A stretch of DNA of 64,000 nt, from positions 124,001 through 188,000 of the forward strand of contig NZ_JAHCBF010000002.1 in assembly GCF_018398395.1 (NCBI RefSeq), in the 5' to 3' direction. Position numbers and translations under genes: made by a program. Each line of letters opens with the position of its first letter. Within the stretch, counting starts at the first letter, position 1. This DNA comes from Croceicoccus gelatinilyticus. GTDB lineage: Bacteria; Pseudomonadota; Alphaproteobacteria; Sphingomonadales; Sphingomonadaceae. Under the pieces are notes generated by a model. It did no database searches and was not told the origin of the DNA. It saw nothing but the letters and a program-made list of their open reading frames with translations. Shown here piece by piece: positions 56,710-64,000 of the stretch.

Positions 56710-58062
56710 TCAGCCGCGCGAAAGGTAGCTGCCGTAGCCGCCTTCGCCGGTGATCTCGTGGTCGTGCATGATCGTCTTGCCGCGCAGGATCGTACGCACT
56801 GGCCAACCTTTCAGCGAATGTCCTTCGTAGAGGCTATAGTCGGAGAACGAGCCCAGCTTCGCCGGATCGACCTCGTGCACCTTGGCAAGGTCGACCAGCG
56901 TCACGTCGGCGTCGCTGCCGGGCGCGAGACTGCCCTTGCTTTCCAGCCCGAAGATCGCGGCCGGCGCGCTGGTCAGCAGTTCGGCAATGCGCGGAAGACT
57001 GAGCCTGCCCTTGTGGTACCCGTGGTCGAGCAGGACCGGCAGGATCGTCGCCGTGCCGGGGAACCCCTGCGAGGCGGACCAGATCGAGGTTTCCTTCGTC
57101 GCCCGCTTGCGCGGGACGTGGTCAGAGGCAACGACATCGATCGAACCGTCGGCCAGCCCTTCCCATAGCGCGGCGACATCGTCGGCGCTGCGGAACGGGG
57201 GGTTTGCCTTGCCGATGGGCCCGATGTCGGCATCGAGATCGTGGGTCAGATAATGCGGGCATGTCTCGACGAAGACGCGGTCATAGCGGTCGCGCCAGCG
57301 CCGCACCTCGTCCAGCGCCATGCGCGTGCTGAGGTGCGGGATGTAGATCGTCGCGCCCAGGTGCTCTGCAAAATAGAGCGCGCGCACGACGCTTTCCGCC
57401 TCAGTGAACGGAGGCTTCGACAGGTTCCAGTCGCGCAAGGTACCGCCGCCTGAGGCAATCGTGTCGCGGCGGAAGCGGTTCACCAGTTCGATATTCTCGG
57501 TATGGACGACGATGGTGACGTCGCCGATCGACGCGGCCTTTTCCAGCAAGGCGTAGAAGTAGCCGTCATCGGTGCCATCAAGGCCCAGATAACGTCCCTC
57601 CTCGCCCTTGAAGTTCATGAAATACTTGAACGAATTGACGCCATAGCGGGAACAGTATTCCTGCATCTCGCCAAGATGCGTGTCGTTCGCGACGCTGAAG
57701 TGAAAACCGAAATCGACGTGCGAACGCTGACGGGCGTGGGCGATTTCGGCGTCGAATATCTCGCCATAGGGCTGACTGGACAGAAAGTAGCCAACGATCG
57801 AAGTGAACCCGCCCTGCGCGGCATAGACGGTTTCGGTCGTGTATTCGGTCACCGGCTCACCGAATCCGAAATGGACATGTGCATCGATCAGGCCAGGGAA
57901 GACGTGAAGGCCGGTCGCGTCGATCACGTCTTTCGCCTCGGGACCTGATCCGGGGAGAAACTGGCCTACTACGATGCCCGAGGAAATCGCGATGTCGCGC
58001 GCCTCCACCGTTCCGGCCGGATCGACAACCTTTCCGTTCGCAATCAGCAGGTCGCAGGTCAT
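56710..58062 (-). CDS. Cyclic amidohydrolase (dihydropyrimidinase/allantoinase-like)
   Basis: A 450-residue metal-dependent hydrolase. Binuclear metal site residues are visible: HVHFG (residue about 60), the carbamylated Lys candidate in GVNSFKYFMNFKG, His in VVHTEN and in YIPHLS, and Asp in VVASDHVP. Such enzymes open hydantoin, dihydropyrimidine, allantoin or dihydroorotate rings. Its start overlaps the stop of the COG0523 GTPase gene by four bases, so the metallochaperone is made with it. The ring substrate is not known. Confidence 0.9.
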   Translation of the reverse strand: MTCDLLIANGKVVDPAGTVEARDIAISSGIVVGQFLPGSGPEAKDVIDATGLHVFPGLIDAHVHFGFGEPVTEYTTETVYAAQGGFTSIVGYFLSSQPYGEIFDAEIAHARQRSHVDFGFHFSVANDTHLGEMQEYCSRYGVNSFKYFMNFKGEEGRYLGLDGTDDGYFYALLEKAASIGDVTIVVHTENIELVNRFRRDTIASGGGTLRDWNLSKPPFTEAESVVRALYFAEHLGATIYIPHLSTRMALDEVRRWRDRYDRVFVETCPHYLTHDLDADIGPIGKANPPFRSADDVAALWEGLADGSIDVVASDHVPRKRATKETSIWSASQGFPGTATILPVLLDHGYHKGRLSLPRIAELLTSAPAAIFGLESKGSLAPGSDADVTLVDLAKVHEVDPAKLGSFSDYSLYEGHSLKGWPVRTILRGKTIMHDHEITGEGGYGSYLSRG

Positions 58063-59030
58063 GTCAGTGTCTCCGGTGCAGGTGGCGGCGTGCCTTCTGG
58101 AATGGCGAGCCAGTGCAGTTCGTTCTCGAAGTCGGCGCGTGCCGCGTTTTCGGCGATGAAAGTCAGGTGCGGGGTAACGCCCTCAGGCACCGACGCGATC
58201 ATCTCGATCTCGAAATGGTCGCCCACCCCCTGGACGAGGAAGGCACCATGCCGCCCCGGCACGATGCCTTTCACGCGGAGCAGACTGCTTCCCAATCGGA
58301 CACTCAGAACCGTGGTTAAAGCGACTATGCCCGACCGTGTTGCCAAGGCTTCGATCGGTAGGCTGAACGCGCGCACATCGTGCGAATGGACGTGGCCCTG
58401 CCGGTCTTCGTCGAGGTCGGGGGAAATCAGCGACGGTGCAAAAACCGATCGCGGCGCTTCTGCCGCAGAATCCGCATCGGTAATCACGGCCAGTGGATTG
58501 ACCGACCGGACCAGCCCCAGCATTCGCGCAGGCACTGGTCCGTGCAGGTCCTCTTTCGAAAAGACCAAGCGGTCCGCCAGCGCGATCTGGTTTCGCATTT
58601 CGGCAAAATGGGACAGCCGGTTTTCAAGATCATGATGATCGACAACCGTCACGACCACGCCCGCAGTCAGGAAATGAGCCAGCAGAGAGCTTTGCCGGAT
58701 CACCCGCCGGATGGGCCCTGGATCGGCCAATCCGGTCGTTTCGATCACGATACGGTCGAAGGCGGGGATCTCGCCCGCAGCCCGCCGCCTGCACAGTTCC
58801 AGCAGCGTTTCGGGCAAGGAATCGACAACCGCGCAGCACAGGCAGCCGCCTTCCAACAATGCGATGTTATCGCTGCGTTCTGTCACCAGCAGATGATCGA
58901 GCGCGATGTCGCCCAATTCGTTCACGATGACGGCAGTTCCGGCCATATCCGGCGATGCCAGCATGCGGTTCAGAAGCGTGGTCTTGCCGCTTCCCAGAAA
59001 GCCGGTGAGGATGTCGACCGCAGTGCGCAT
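58059..59030 (-). CDS. COG0523 (CobW/ZNG1-like) metallochaperone GTPase
   Basis: A 323-residue G3E GTPase. Walker A is LTGFLGSGKTTLLNRML at residue about 10, the metal-binding CxCC motif is GGCLCCAVVDS, and a His-rich loop HVHSHD lies in the middle. The family delivers zinc, cobalt or other metals to client enzymes. Coupling to the metal-dependent cyclic amidohydrolase suggests that enzyme is the client. The operator at 59081 is 51 bp upstream; the divergent lyase 2 operon shares it. Confidence 0.9.
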   Translation of the reverse strand: MRTAVDILTGFLGSGKTTLLNRMLASPDMAGTAVIVNELGDIALDHLLVTERSDNIALLEGGCLCCAVVDSLPETLLELCRRRAAGEIPAFDRIVIETTGLADPGPIRRVIRQSSLLAHFLTAGVVVTVVDHHDLENRLSHFAEMRNQIALADRLVFSKEDLHGPVPARMLGLVRSVNPLAVITDADSAAEAPRSVFAPSLISPDLDEDRQGHVHSHDVRAFSLPIEALATRSGIVALTTVLSVRLGSSLLRVKGIVPGRHGAFLVQGVGDHFEIEMIASVPEGVTPHLTFIAENAARADFENELHWLAIPEGTPPPAPETLT

Positions 59031-59080
59031 AACGGCAGCCTATGTCGCATTTTGGCAACTACTGCGGGCCGGATGCCGGT

Positions 59081-59097
59081 TATCCGTCAGTCGGCTA
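59081..59097. promoter_or_regulatory. Predicted IclR operator between COG0523 and lyase 2 operons
   Basis: TATCCGT-CAG-TCGGCTA, 51 bp from the GTPase start and 69 bp upstream of the lyase 2 start at 59166. One mismatch in the left arm, two in the right arm against KCGGAYA; CAG spacer as at 38129. Confidence 0.6.
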
Positions 59098-59165
59098 AAT
59101 CCACGTTGCGCCACTAGCCAAGACGCAGGTCGTCCGTAGCCTCCCGGTCAACAAAGGGAGTCCCG

Positions 59166-60038
59166 ATGGCCAATTTCGATCTGTCCCACCGGCTGGAGGA
59201 CGGCCCGCCGATTCTTCTGCCCGGCGTCGCCAATCCGCTTGCCGCCCGCGTGGCGCAGGATCTTGGCTTCGAAGCGCTTTACGTAACCGGCGCAGGCGTC
59301 GCGAATACCGCGCTGGGCCTGCCCGACATCGGCATTCTCAACCTGACCGACATGGCCGAAACCGTGTCCGCCATCGCCGACGTTGTCGACCTGCCGCTCG
59401 TCGTCGATGCCGATACCGGATATGGCAATTCGGTCAGCTGCTATCACGCGGTCCGCCGGCTTGAACGCGCCGGTGCCAGCGTCATCCAGCTTGAAGACCA
59501 GGTCTTCCCGAAACGCTGCGGCCACTTCGAAGGCAAGGAAGTCGTCCCCGCGCACGAAATGATCGGCAAGATCAAGGCCGCCTGCGATGCAAGGGCCAGC
59601 GAAAAGACGCTCATCATGGGCCGCACCGATGCCTGCGCCACCGAAGGTTACGACGCCGCGATCGAACGCGCCGCCATGTACGCCGAGGCCGGTGCCGACA
59701 TCCTTTTCGTCGAAGCCTTGATCACCGAGGAACAGCTTCGCGATGCGCCTACGCGCAACAGCGGCAAGCCGCACCTCGTCAACGTCGTCCACGGCGGCAA
59801 GACCCCGCCCTTCCCGGCCGAGGAATTCGGCGCGATGGGCTATCGCCTCGTGCTCTATGCCAATGCCGCGCTGCAGGCATCGGTCGCGGGGATGCAGCAC
59901 GTGCTGGCAGGCCTTCGCGATCACGGTTCACTGGAGACTGTCAGCGACCGTCTGGCTGGTTTCCCCGAACGCCAGCGCATGGTCCGCACTGCCGAGTGGG
60001 ACGAAATGCGACGCCGCTATGAAGGTGCGGGCAAGTGA
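59166..60038 (+). CDS. Isocitrate lyase / PEP mutase family C-C lyase (copy 2)
   Basis: A 290-residue barrel enzyme with Mg motif VVDADTGYGN and catalytic loop KRCGH, Cys118 at the same residue number as copy 1. KRCGH is the methylisocitrate lyase form, KKCGH (copy 1) that of isocitrate lyase, so the two probably act on different acids. AAAGGGAG precedes ATG 59166. It is the first gene of an operon running off the right edge and overlaps the next gene by four bases. Confidence 0.9.
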   Translation: MANFDLSHRLEDGPPILLPGVANPLAARVAQDLGFEALYVTGAGVANTALGLPDIGILNLTDMAETVSAIADVVDLPLVVDADTGYGNSVSCYHAVRRLERAGASVIQLEDQVFPKRCGHFEGKEVVPAHEMIGKIKAACDARASEKTLIMGRTDACATEGYDAAIERAAMYAEAGADILFVEALITEEQLRDAPTRNSGKPHLVNVVHGGKTPPFPAEEFGAMGYRLVLYANAALQASVAGMQHVLAGLRDHGSLETVSDRLAGFPERQRMVRTAEWDEMRRRYEGAGK

Positions 60039-60730
60039 GCCGTCCGTGGACGGGCATCGTCTCGGCTGACGAGGAAAAACGCTACCGCGCGGCCGGGTTC
60101 GGACGCGCCGGCGGCATCGGCAAGCGCCCTGCCCTGCTGATCATCGATGTGCAGTACCGCACGATCGGGACGGCGGAAAAACCGTTCTGGGACAGCATCG
60201 AGGAATTCAAGACCAGTTGCGGCGCGCCTGGCTGGGAAGCGGTGCGCAACATCGCGCCGCTGATGCACCGGTTCCGCGAACTGGGCCTGCCCGTCATCTA
60301 TCCGCACGTCGCGCCCAAGGAAGCGTTTGACCAGGGCCGCCTTGCCGCCAAGGTGCCCGAACTGATGACGATCTCGCAGGAAGGCTATCGCTTCGTCGAG
60401 GAAGTCGTTCCGCAGGACGGCGATGTCCTGCTGCCCAAGAAACACCCCAGCGCATTCTTCGGCACGCCGCTTGCCAGCTACCTGATCGATCTGGGCTGTG
60501 ACGGGGTCGTCGTGACCGGATGCACCACCAGCGGTTGCGTGAGATCGAGCGTCGTCGATGCGTTTTCCTACAACTTCCACGTCACCGTGCCGGAAGAATG
60601 CGTCTACGATCGCAGCGAGGCGGCCCACGCGGTGAACCTGTTCGACATGGCCTACAAATACGCAGACGTCCGCCCCGTAGGCGAGATCGACGCCGAACTC
60701 GCGGACAGGGCTGCAGGAGAAGCGGCATGA
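60035..60730 (+). CDS. Isochorismatase-family cysteine hydrolase (copy 2)
   Basis: A 231-residue protein with Asp38 (ALLIIDVQYR), Lys135/136 (LLPKKHPSAFFGT) and Cys168 (TGCTTSGCVRSSVVDAF). It starts with GTG 60035, overlapping the lyase stop. The N-terminal 30 residues (DEEKRYRAAGFGRAGGIGKRP) resemble the N-carbamoylsarcosine amidase / maleamate amidase branch. Amide hydrolysis is expected. It overlaps the small-protein gene by four bases downstream. Confidence 0.9.
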   Translation: MSRPWTGIVSADEEKRYRAAGFGRAGGIGKRPALLIIDVQYRTIGTAEKPFWDSIEEFKTSCGAPGWEAVRNIAPLMHRFRELGLPVIYPHVAPKEAFDQGRLAAKVPELMTISQEGYRFVEEVVPQDGDVLLPKKHPSAFFGTPLASYLIDLGCDGVVVTGCTTSGCVRSSVVDAFSYNFHVTVPEECVYDRSEAAHAVNLFDMAYKYADVRPVGEIDAELADRAAGEAA

Positions 60731-61086
60731 GCGACAAGCCCGACCTTCCCCGCACCGTTCGCGGCAAGCGCCCCACGTTCTTCGACACGCCCGGCGTGGA
60801 CGAAGCGTTCAGCATGATCATGACGCTGGCGCAGGAAACATGGGTCCTGCGCGACCGGCTGGACGCGGCAGAGCGGGTCATGGCGGGCCACGGTATCGAC
60901 CTTGCCGGAGGGATCGAGAGCCTGAAGCTGGACGAAGCTGCGCTCAAAGAGCGCGAGGCCGCCCGCAACGCATTCTACGACCGCCTGTTCTTTATCTTCG
61001 CGCAGCAACGCGCCGAAGTCGAACAGCGCACCGGCGGCGACGCCTATGACGAAACGCTGGAGAAGATTGCCCGTGGCGACATCTGA
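60727..61086 (+). CDS. Small helical protein, new paralogous family (copy 2)
   Basis: A 119-residue, charged, probably all-helical protein. Shared identities with the product of 40326-40664 include GKRPxF, SMIM.LA.E, LD...RV, GID, and LDEAAL..REAAR. ATG 60727 overlaps the amidase stop; its own 3' end overlaps the alpha/beta hydrolase start by 14 bases. It stands between an amidase and a hydrolase here and next to an oxidase in copy 1. Function unknown. Confidence 0.8.
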   Translation: MSDKPDLPRTVRGKRPTFFDTPGVDEAFSMIMTLAQETWVLRDRLDAAERVMAGHGIDLAGGIESLKLDEAALKEREAARNAFYDRLFFIFAQQRAEVEQRTGGDAYDETLEKIARGDI

Positions 61087-61894
61087 ACAGACTTTCCCCC
61101 GCCGCGGTTACGCCGACGGCCCCTTCGGACAGGTCCATTACCAGGTCATGGGCACCGGCGCCCCGCTGGTCATGTTCCATCAAGCCCCAATGACTTCGGG
61201 CCAGTTCGACATGGTTTATCCCCTGCTGGCCGAACGCGGCGTGATGGCCATCGGTATCGACATGCCCGGCTTTGGCGGGTCGGACCCGACACCCGATACA
61301 CCGACAGTGGCCGACTATGCCGCGGTCGCTCCTGCCGTTCTCGACGCGCTCGGGATCGGGAAAGCGGCGATGCTGGGTCACCACACTGGCGCGCTTGCCG
61401 CGACGGAGGCGGCGATCCTTTTCCCCGACCGGTTCGACAAGCTGATCGTGAACGGCGCGCTGCTCGTCAGCGAGAAGGACCGCGAGGATTTCCTGTCGGG
61501 CCTTCACGTCTGGGAAAAGAACTTCACGGCGCGCGAACACGCAGGCCACATGGCCGAACTTTTCGACATCCGGCACCGCTTTGCCGATGGCACGGTCGAG
61601 CTTGACCGCATCAGCGATTACGTCGTGCAGGCGCTCGTCGGGCGGGGCCAGTTCTGGTGGGGGCACCACGCCGCCTACATGTACGATCAGGGCCCGCGCC
61701 TGCCGCTCGTGACGCAGCCCGGCCTGTTCCTCACCAATAGCGGCGACATGATCAATTCCCATTCGCACGAGGCGCACAAGCTGCGCCCCGATTTCGCGTT
61801 CGTCGAACTGGACGGCGGTGGGGTCGATATCGTGGACCAGCAGAGCGAGGCGTGGTCCGACGCAGTGGCGGCATTCGTGCTGGGCAAGGAGTAA
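61073..61894 (+). CDS. Alpha/beta-hydrolase fold protein lacking the usual nucleophile
   Basis: A 273-residue protein with the fold's early strand (VHYQVMGTGAPLVMFHQAP) and a clear nucleophile elbow, but it reads G102-HHT-G106, with His104 where Ser, Cys or Asp is normally found. The C-terminal region where the catalytic His is expected reads DGGGVDIVDQQ. GTG 61073 is supported by GGAGAAG seven bases upstream. It could be an inactive scaffold, a lyase-like enzyme, or a hydrolase using other residues. Position in the pathway matches where NicD-type deformylases occur in nicotinate clusters, but the triad does not. Confidence 0.85.
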   Translation: MATSEQTFPRRGYADGPFGQVHYQVMGTGAPLVMFHQAPMTSGQFDMVYPLLAERGVMAIGIDMPGFGGSDPTPDTPTVADYAAVAPAVLDALGIGKAAMLGHHTGALAATEAAILFPDRFDKLIVNGALLVSEKDREDFLSGLHVWEKNFTAREHAGHMAELFDIRHRFADGTVELDRISDYVVQALVGRGQFWWGHHAAYMYDQGPRLPLVTQPGLFLTNSGDMINSHSHEAHKLRPDFAFVELDGGGVDIVDQQSEAWSDAVAAFVLGKE

Positions 61895-61898
61895 GGCA

Positions 61899-63113
61899 AT
61901 GGCGGTCGGCAACATCTTCCAGCAGGCCGACCACCCGGTCCTGCCGCGTCCCAACCACGACGAAAGCAGTCGGCAGGATTTCGCGAAAAGCCTGCGCGGT
62001 TACATCCAGCGGGCCGTTCTGCCCGGCCTGACGCCGCTCTTCGCGAAGACCGCGAAGGAACAGAAGGCGCAAGGCGTCGACCTGCAAAGCCGCCACGAAG
62101 TGCGGCGCGCGATGAAGTCGAAGCCATATTTCCAGGCCTATGCCGCGATGACCCGCGGTGCGCAGGAGATGATCTGGCACTCGGTTATCGACACGCTGGA
62201 GCGCGACTGGGACCGTCTGGAAGGCGAAGTCAGCGCGCGCGAAGATGATGGCGGCGCGCTGAAGCTCGACCCCGGGATGGACGTGCCGCGCTATGTCACC
62301 GCGCTCGACATCCACTGCATGCCGGGCGGCTACGATTCCGGCGACGCGGCGGGCTTTGCGGCAGGCGCGCTCTACGAACGCGGGGTCTATCTCTATTCGA
62401 TGGGGTTCGGCGGGCCGTTCAATGACGACAAGGGCCGGTCGGTCTGCAACTATATTCGCCGCAATCTGCCCGATTTCAAGCCGAAGCGGATCCTCGACAT
62501 GGGGTGCACGGTCGGCCACTCGACTCTGCCCTACAAGGAGCTTTTCCCCGATGCCGAAGTATGGGGCATCGACGTCACCGGCGCGCTGGTGCGCTACGCT
62601 CATGCCCGCGCCGTCGCGCTGAACCACGACGTCAACTTCGCGCAGATGAACGCAGAAGATACCGGGTTCGAGGATGAAAGCTTCGACCTCGTCGTCAGCC
62701 ACATCCTGCTGCACGAAACCAGCGGCAAGGCGATGCCGCGCATCTTCAACGAATGCCACCGGCTGCTGAAGCCCGGCGGCTACATGATCCACGCCGACTT
62801 GCCCCCGTTCGACCTGATGGACCCGTTCACGCAGTTCGTCCTCGACAACGAGACTTACTACAACAACGAACCGTTCTGGGGCGCGATGCGCGAGATGGAC
62901 CAAGTGAAGCTGGCGAAGGATGCGGGGTTCCCTGCCGACACCATCAGCTTCGACACGGCGCCGATGGCCATCCGCGAACAGATGGCGAAAGGCACCGGAT
63001 ACGATGCCGACGCCGCCGAAAAAGTCGCCAATCGCAAGTTTCGCGCAGGGGAATATGCTCCGGGTGGCGGCTGGGAAGTGCTGATCGCTCGCAAAGCGGA
63101 GGGCGCTTCGTGA
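61899..63113 (+). CDS. Class I SAM-dependent methyltransferase with N-terminal extension (copy 2)
   Basis: A 404-residue paralogue of the protein at 40681-41898 along its whole length. Shared landmarks are ALDIHCMPGGY, the SAM motif RILDMGCTVGHST, VVSHILLHETSGKAMPRIF and the C-terminal APGGGWEVLIA. ATG 61899 follows the hydrolase stop by four bases; the open frame upstream belongs to another phase. The stop overlaps the flavin-oxidase start as GTGA, so methyltransferase and oxidase are translated together here. Confidence 0.9.
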   Translation: MAVGNIFQQADHPVLPRPNHDESSRQDFAKSLRGYIQRAVLPGLTPLFAKTAKEQKAQGVDLQSRHEVRRAMKSKPYFQAYAAMTRGAQEMIWHSVIDTLERDWDRLEGEVSAREDDGGALKLDPGMDVPRYVTALDIHCMPGGYDSGDAAGFAAGALYERGVYLYSMGFGGPFNDDKGRSVCNYIRRNLPDFKPKRILDMGCTVGHSTLPYKELFPDAEVWGIDVTGALVRYAHARAVALNHDVNFAQMNAEDTGFEDESFDLVVSHILLHETSGKAMPRIFNECHRLLKPGGYMIHADLPPFDLMDPFTQFVLDNETYYNNEPFWGAMREMDQVKLAKDAGFPADTISFDTAPMAIREQMAKGTGYDADAAEKVANRKFRAGEYAPGGGWEVLIARKAEGAS

Positions 63114-64000
63114 GCACGCTCGAAAAGACCATTGCCGACGACGCGGGCAACCTGTCCGCCGAGGACCGTGCGTTTCTGGGCGCCGATGTCTACCGCTCGC
63201 ACGCGGCGCCTGCTGCTGCATTTCGTCCCGAGACCATCGAGGACCTGAAACGCATCGTGCGCAGTGCCGCCGCCGAAGGGCTTGCCATTCACGTTCGCGG
63301 CGGCGGAGTTTCCTATACCGACGCGCACTTGCCGAAGAGCGAGCGTTCGGTCGTCATCGACACCTCCGCGCTCGATCGCATCGTCGAACTCAACGAGCGC
63401 GACATGACCGTCACGGTAGAGCCGGGCATCTCGTGGCGCGCGCTTGACGCGGCGCTCGAAAAGCACGGACTGAAAGTGCCTTTCGTCGGCACCTTCAGCG
63501 GCCTTGCTGCCAGTGTCGGCGGTACGGTCAGCCAGAACGCGAACGGCCATGGGTCCAACGCCAATGGCATCTCGGCCGAAAGCGTCGTCGCCATCGATGT
63601 CATAACGCCCGACGGCACCATGATCCGCACAGGAACGAGCGGCAGCGGCGAAGTGGAAGGCCGGTTTCGCAACTATGGCCCCGACCTTGCCGGACTGTTC
63701 ATCGGCGATTCCGGCGCGCTCGGCGTCAAGACGGCGATCACGCTGAAACTGCTGCGCCGCCGTCCGCATTCGGCCACGGCCAGCTTCGCCTTCCCCGATT
63801 TTGCCTCGCTCCACGCCTGCATGTCCGAAGTCGCCGCGACGAAGGTCGAGGAAAAGAGCTTCGGGCTCGACCTCAAGCTGTCGCAGGGCCAGATCGCGAA
63901 GCAGGACGCGGGCACCGTGCTGTCGGTCGCGCGTGGGGTCTGGAAATCGTCGCCCAACGCGGTCGTTGCCGCGCGCAGCCTGATCGGGCTTGCCAAGGCG
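63110..64000 (+). CDS. FAD-linked oxidase, PCMH/VAO type (copy 2), 3' end outside window
   Basis: The first 297 residues of a flavoprotein paralogous to the product of 38762-40318. The PCMH domain shows HVRGGGVSYTDAHL and VGGTVSQNANGHGSNANG; a 518-residue partner implies about 220 residues beyond the edge. GTG 63110 overlaps the methyltransferase stop. The two copies share the same neighbours, which suggests duplication of a functional unit. Confidence 0.9.
   Translation, partial: MSTLEKTIADDAGNLSAEDRAFLGADVYRSHAAPAAAFRPETIEDLKRIVRSAAAEGLAIHVRGGGVSYTDAHLPKSERSVVIDTSALDRIVELNERDMTVTVEPGISWRALDAALEKHGLKVPFVGTFSGLAASVGGTVSQNANGHGSNANGISAESVVAIDVITPDGTMIRTGTSGSGEVEGRFRNYGPDLAGLFIGDSGALGVKTAITLKLLRRRPHSATASFAFPDFASLHACMSEVAATKVEEKSFGLDLKLSQGQIAKQDAGTVLSVARGVWKSSPNAVVAARSLIGLAKA

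Noticed and set aside
1-64000. CRISPR arrays, insertion sequences, rRNA or tRNA genes
   Set aside because: I looked for direct repeats with regular spacing, transposase motifs and tRNA-like cloverleaf ends and saw none; a tRNAscan or repeat finder would be decisive.

Overview
The window is high-GC DNA dense with genes, with many 1-4 bp stop/start overlaps. Its gene content (a gspCDEFGLMN type II secretion operon, serS-surE, a HyuA/HyuB-type hydantoinase, IclR-controlled catabolic operons, a circularly permuted ATP-grasp/transglutaminase cluster) suggests an alphaproteobacterium, most likely a sphingomonad (Novosphingobium/Sphingopyxis-like). This placement is an inference from gene content and protein style; no rRNA or tRNA gene was seen.

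Left half (1-32.9 kb) is mainly housekeeping and accessory chromosome. It holds a fused 5-oxoprolinase cut by the left edge; a transglutaminase / ATP-grasp-alpha-E / transglutaminase cluster (3.4-10.2 kb); a sulfotransferase; serS, surE and a K+ channel; a membrane-anchored amidohydrolase; a 437-bp gap with a small palindrome; a VOC protein; a LOG protein with a PfkB kinase; a queuosine-precursor transporter; dps; the T2SS operon (20.0-28.7 kb), which lacks the minor pseudopilins H, I, J and K; a GT4 glycosyltransferase; rarA; and an RNase H-like hypothetical.

Right half (32.9-64 kb, running off the right edge) is one large catabolic island with a single visible regulator, an IclR protein at 45.3-46.1 kb. 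It encodes two aromatic-ring FAD monooxygenases, a maleate-isomerase-like protein with both catalytic cysteines, a PuuE-like cyclic amidase, two isochorismatase-fold amidases, split HyuA/HyuB, a dihydropyrimidinase-like cyclic amidohydrolase coupled to a COG0523 metallochaperone, a LeuC/LeuD-type hydratase, two isocitrate-lyase/PEP-mutase-family lyases, two aldehyde dehydrogenases, an alcohol dehydrogenase and an MFS_2 carrier. A module of a small helical protein, a SAM methyltransferase and a VAO-type flavin oxidase occurs twice.

A recurring palindrome, TATCCGC-N3-(G/T)CGGA(C/T)A, lies 51-79 bp upstream of a start codon in every leader region of the island, and its perfect copy is in front of iclR. 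This suggests that the IclR protein controls all seven transcription units together. The enzyme set fits breakdown of a nitrogen-containing, probably alkylated, aromatic or cyclic amide: hydroxylation or opening of the ring, amide hydrolysis, hydration of a maleate-type diacid, and cleavage by a lyase. The substrate cannot be named from sequence, and I do not recognise this gene combination as a described pathway.
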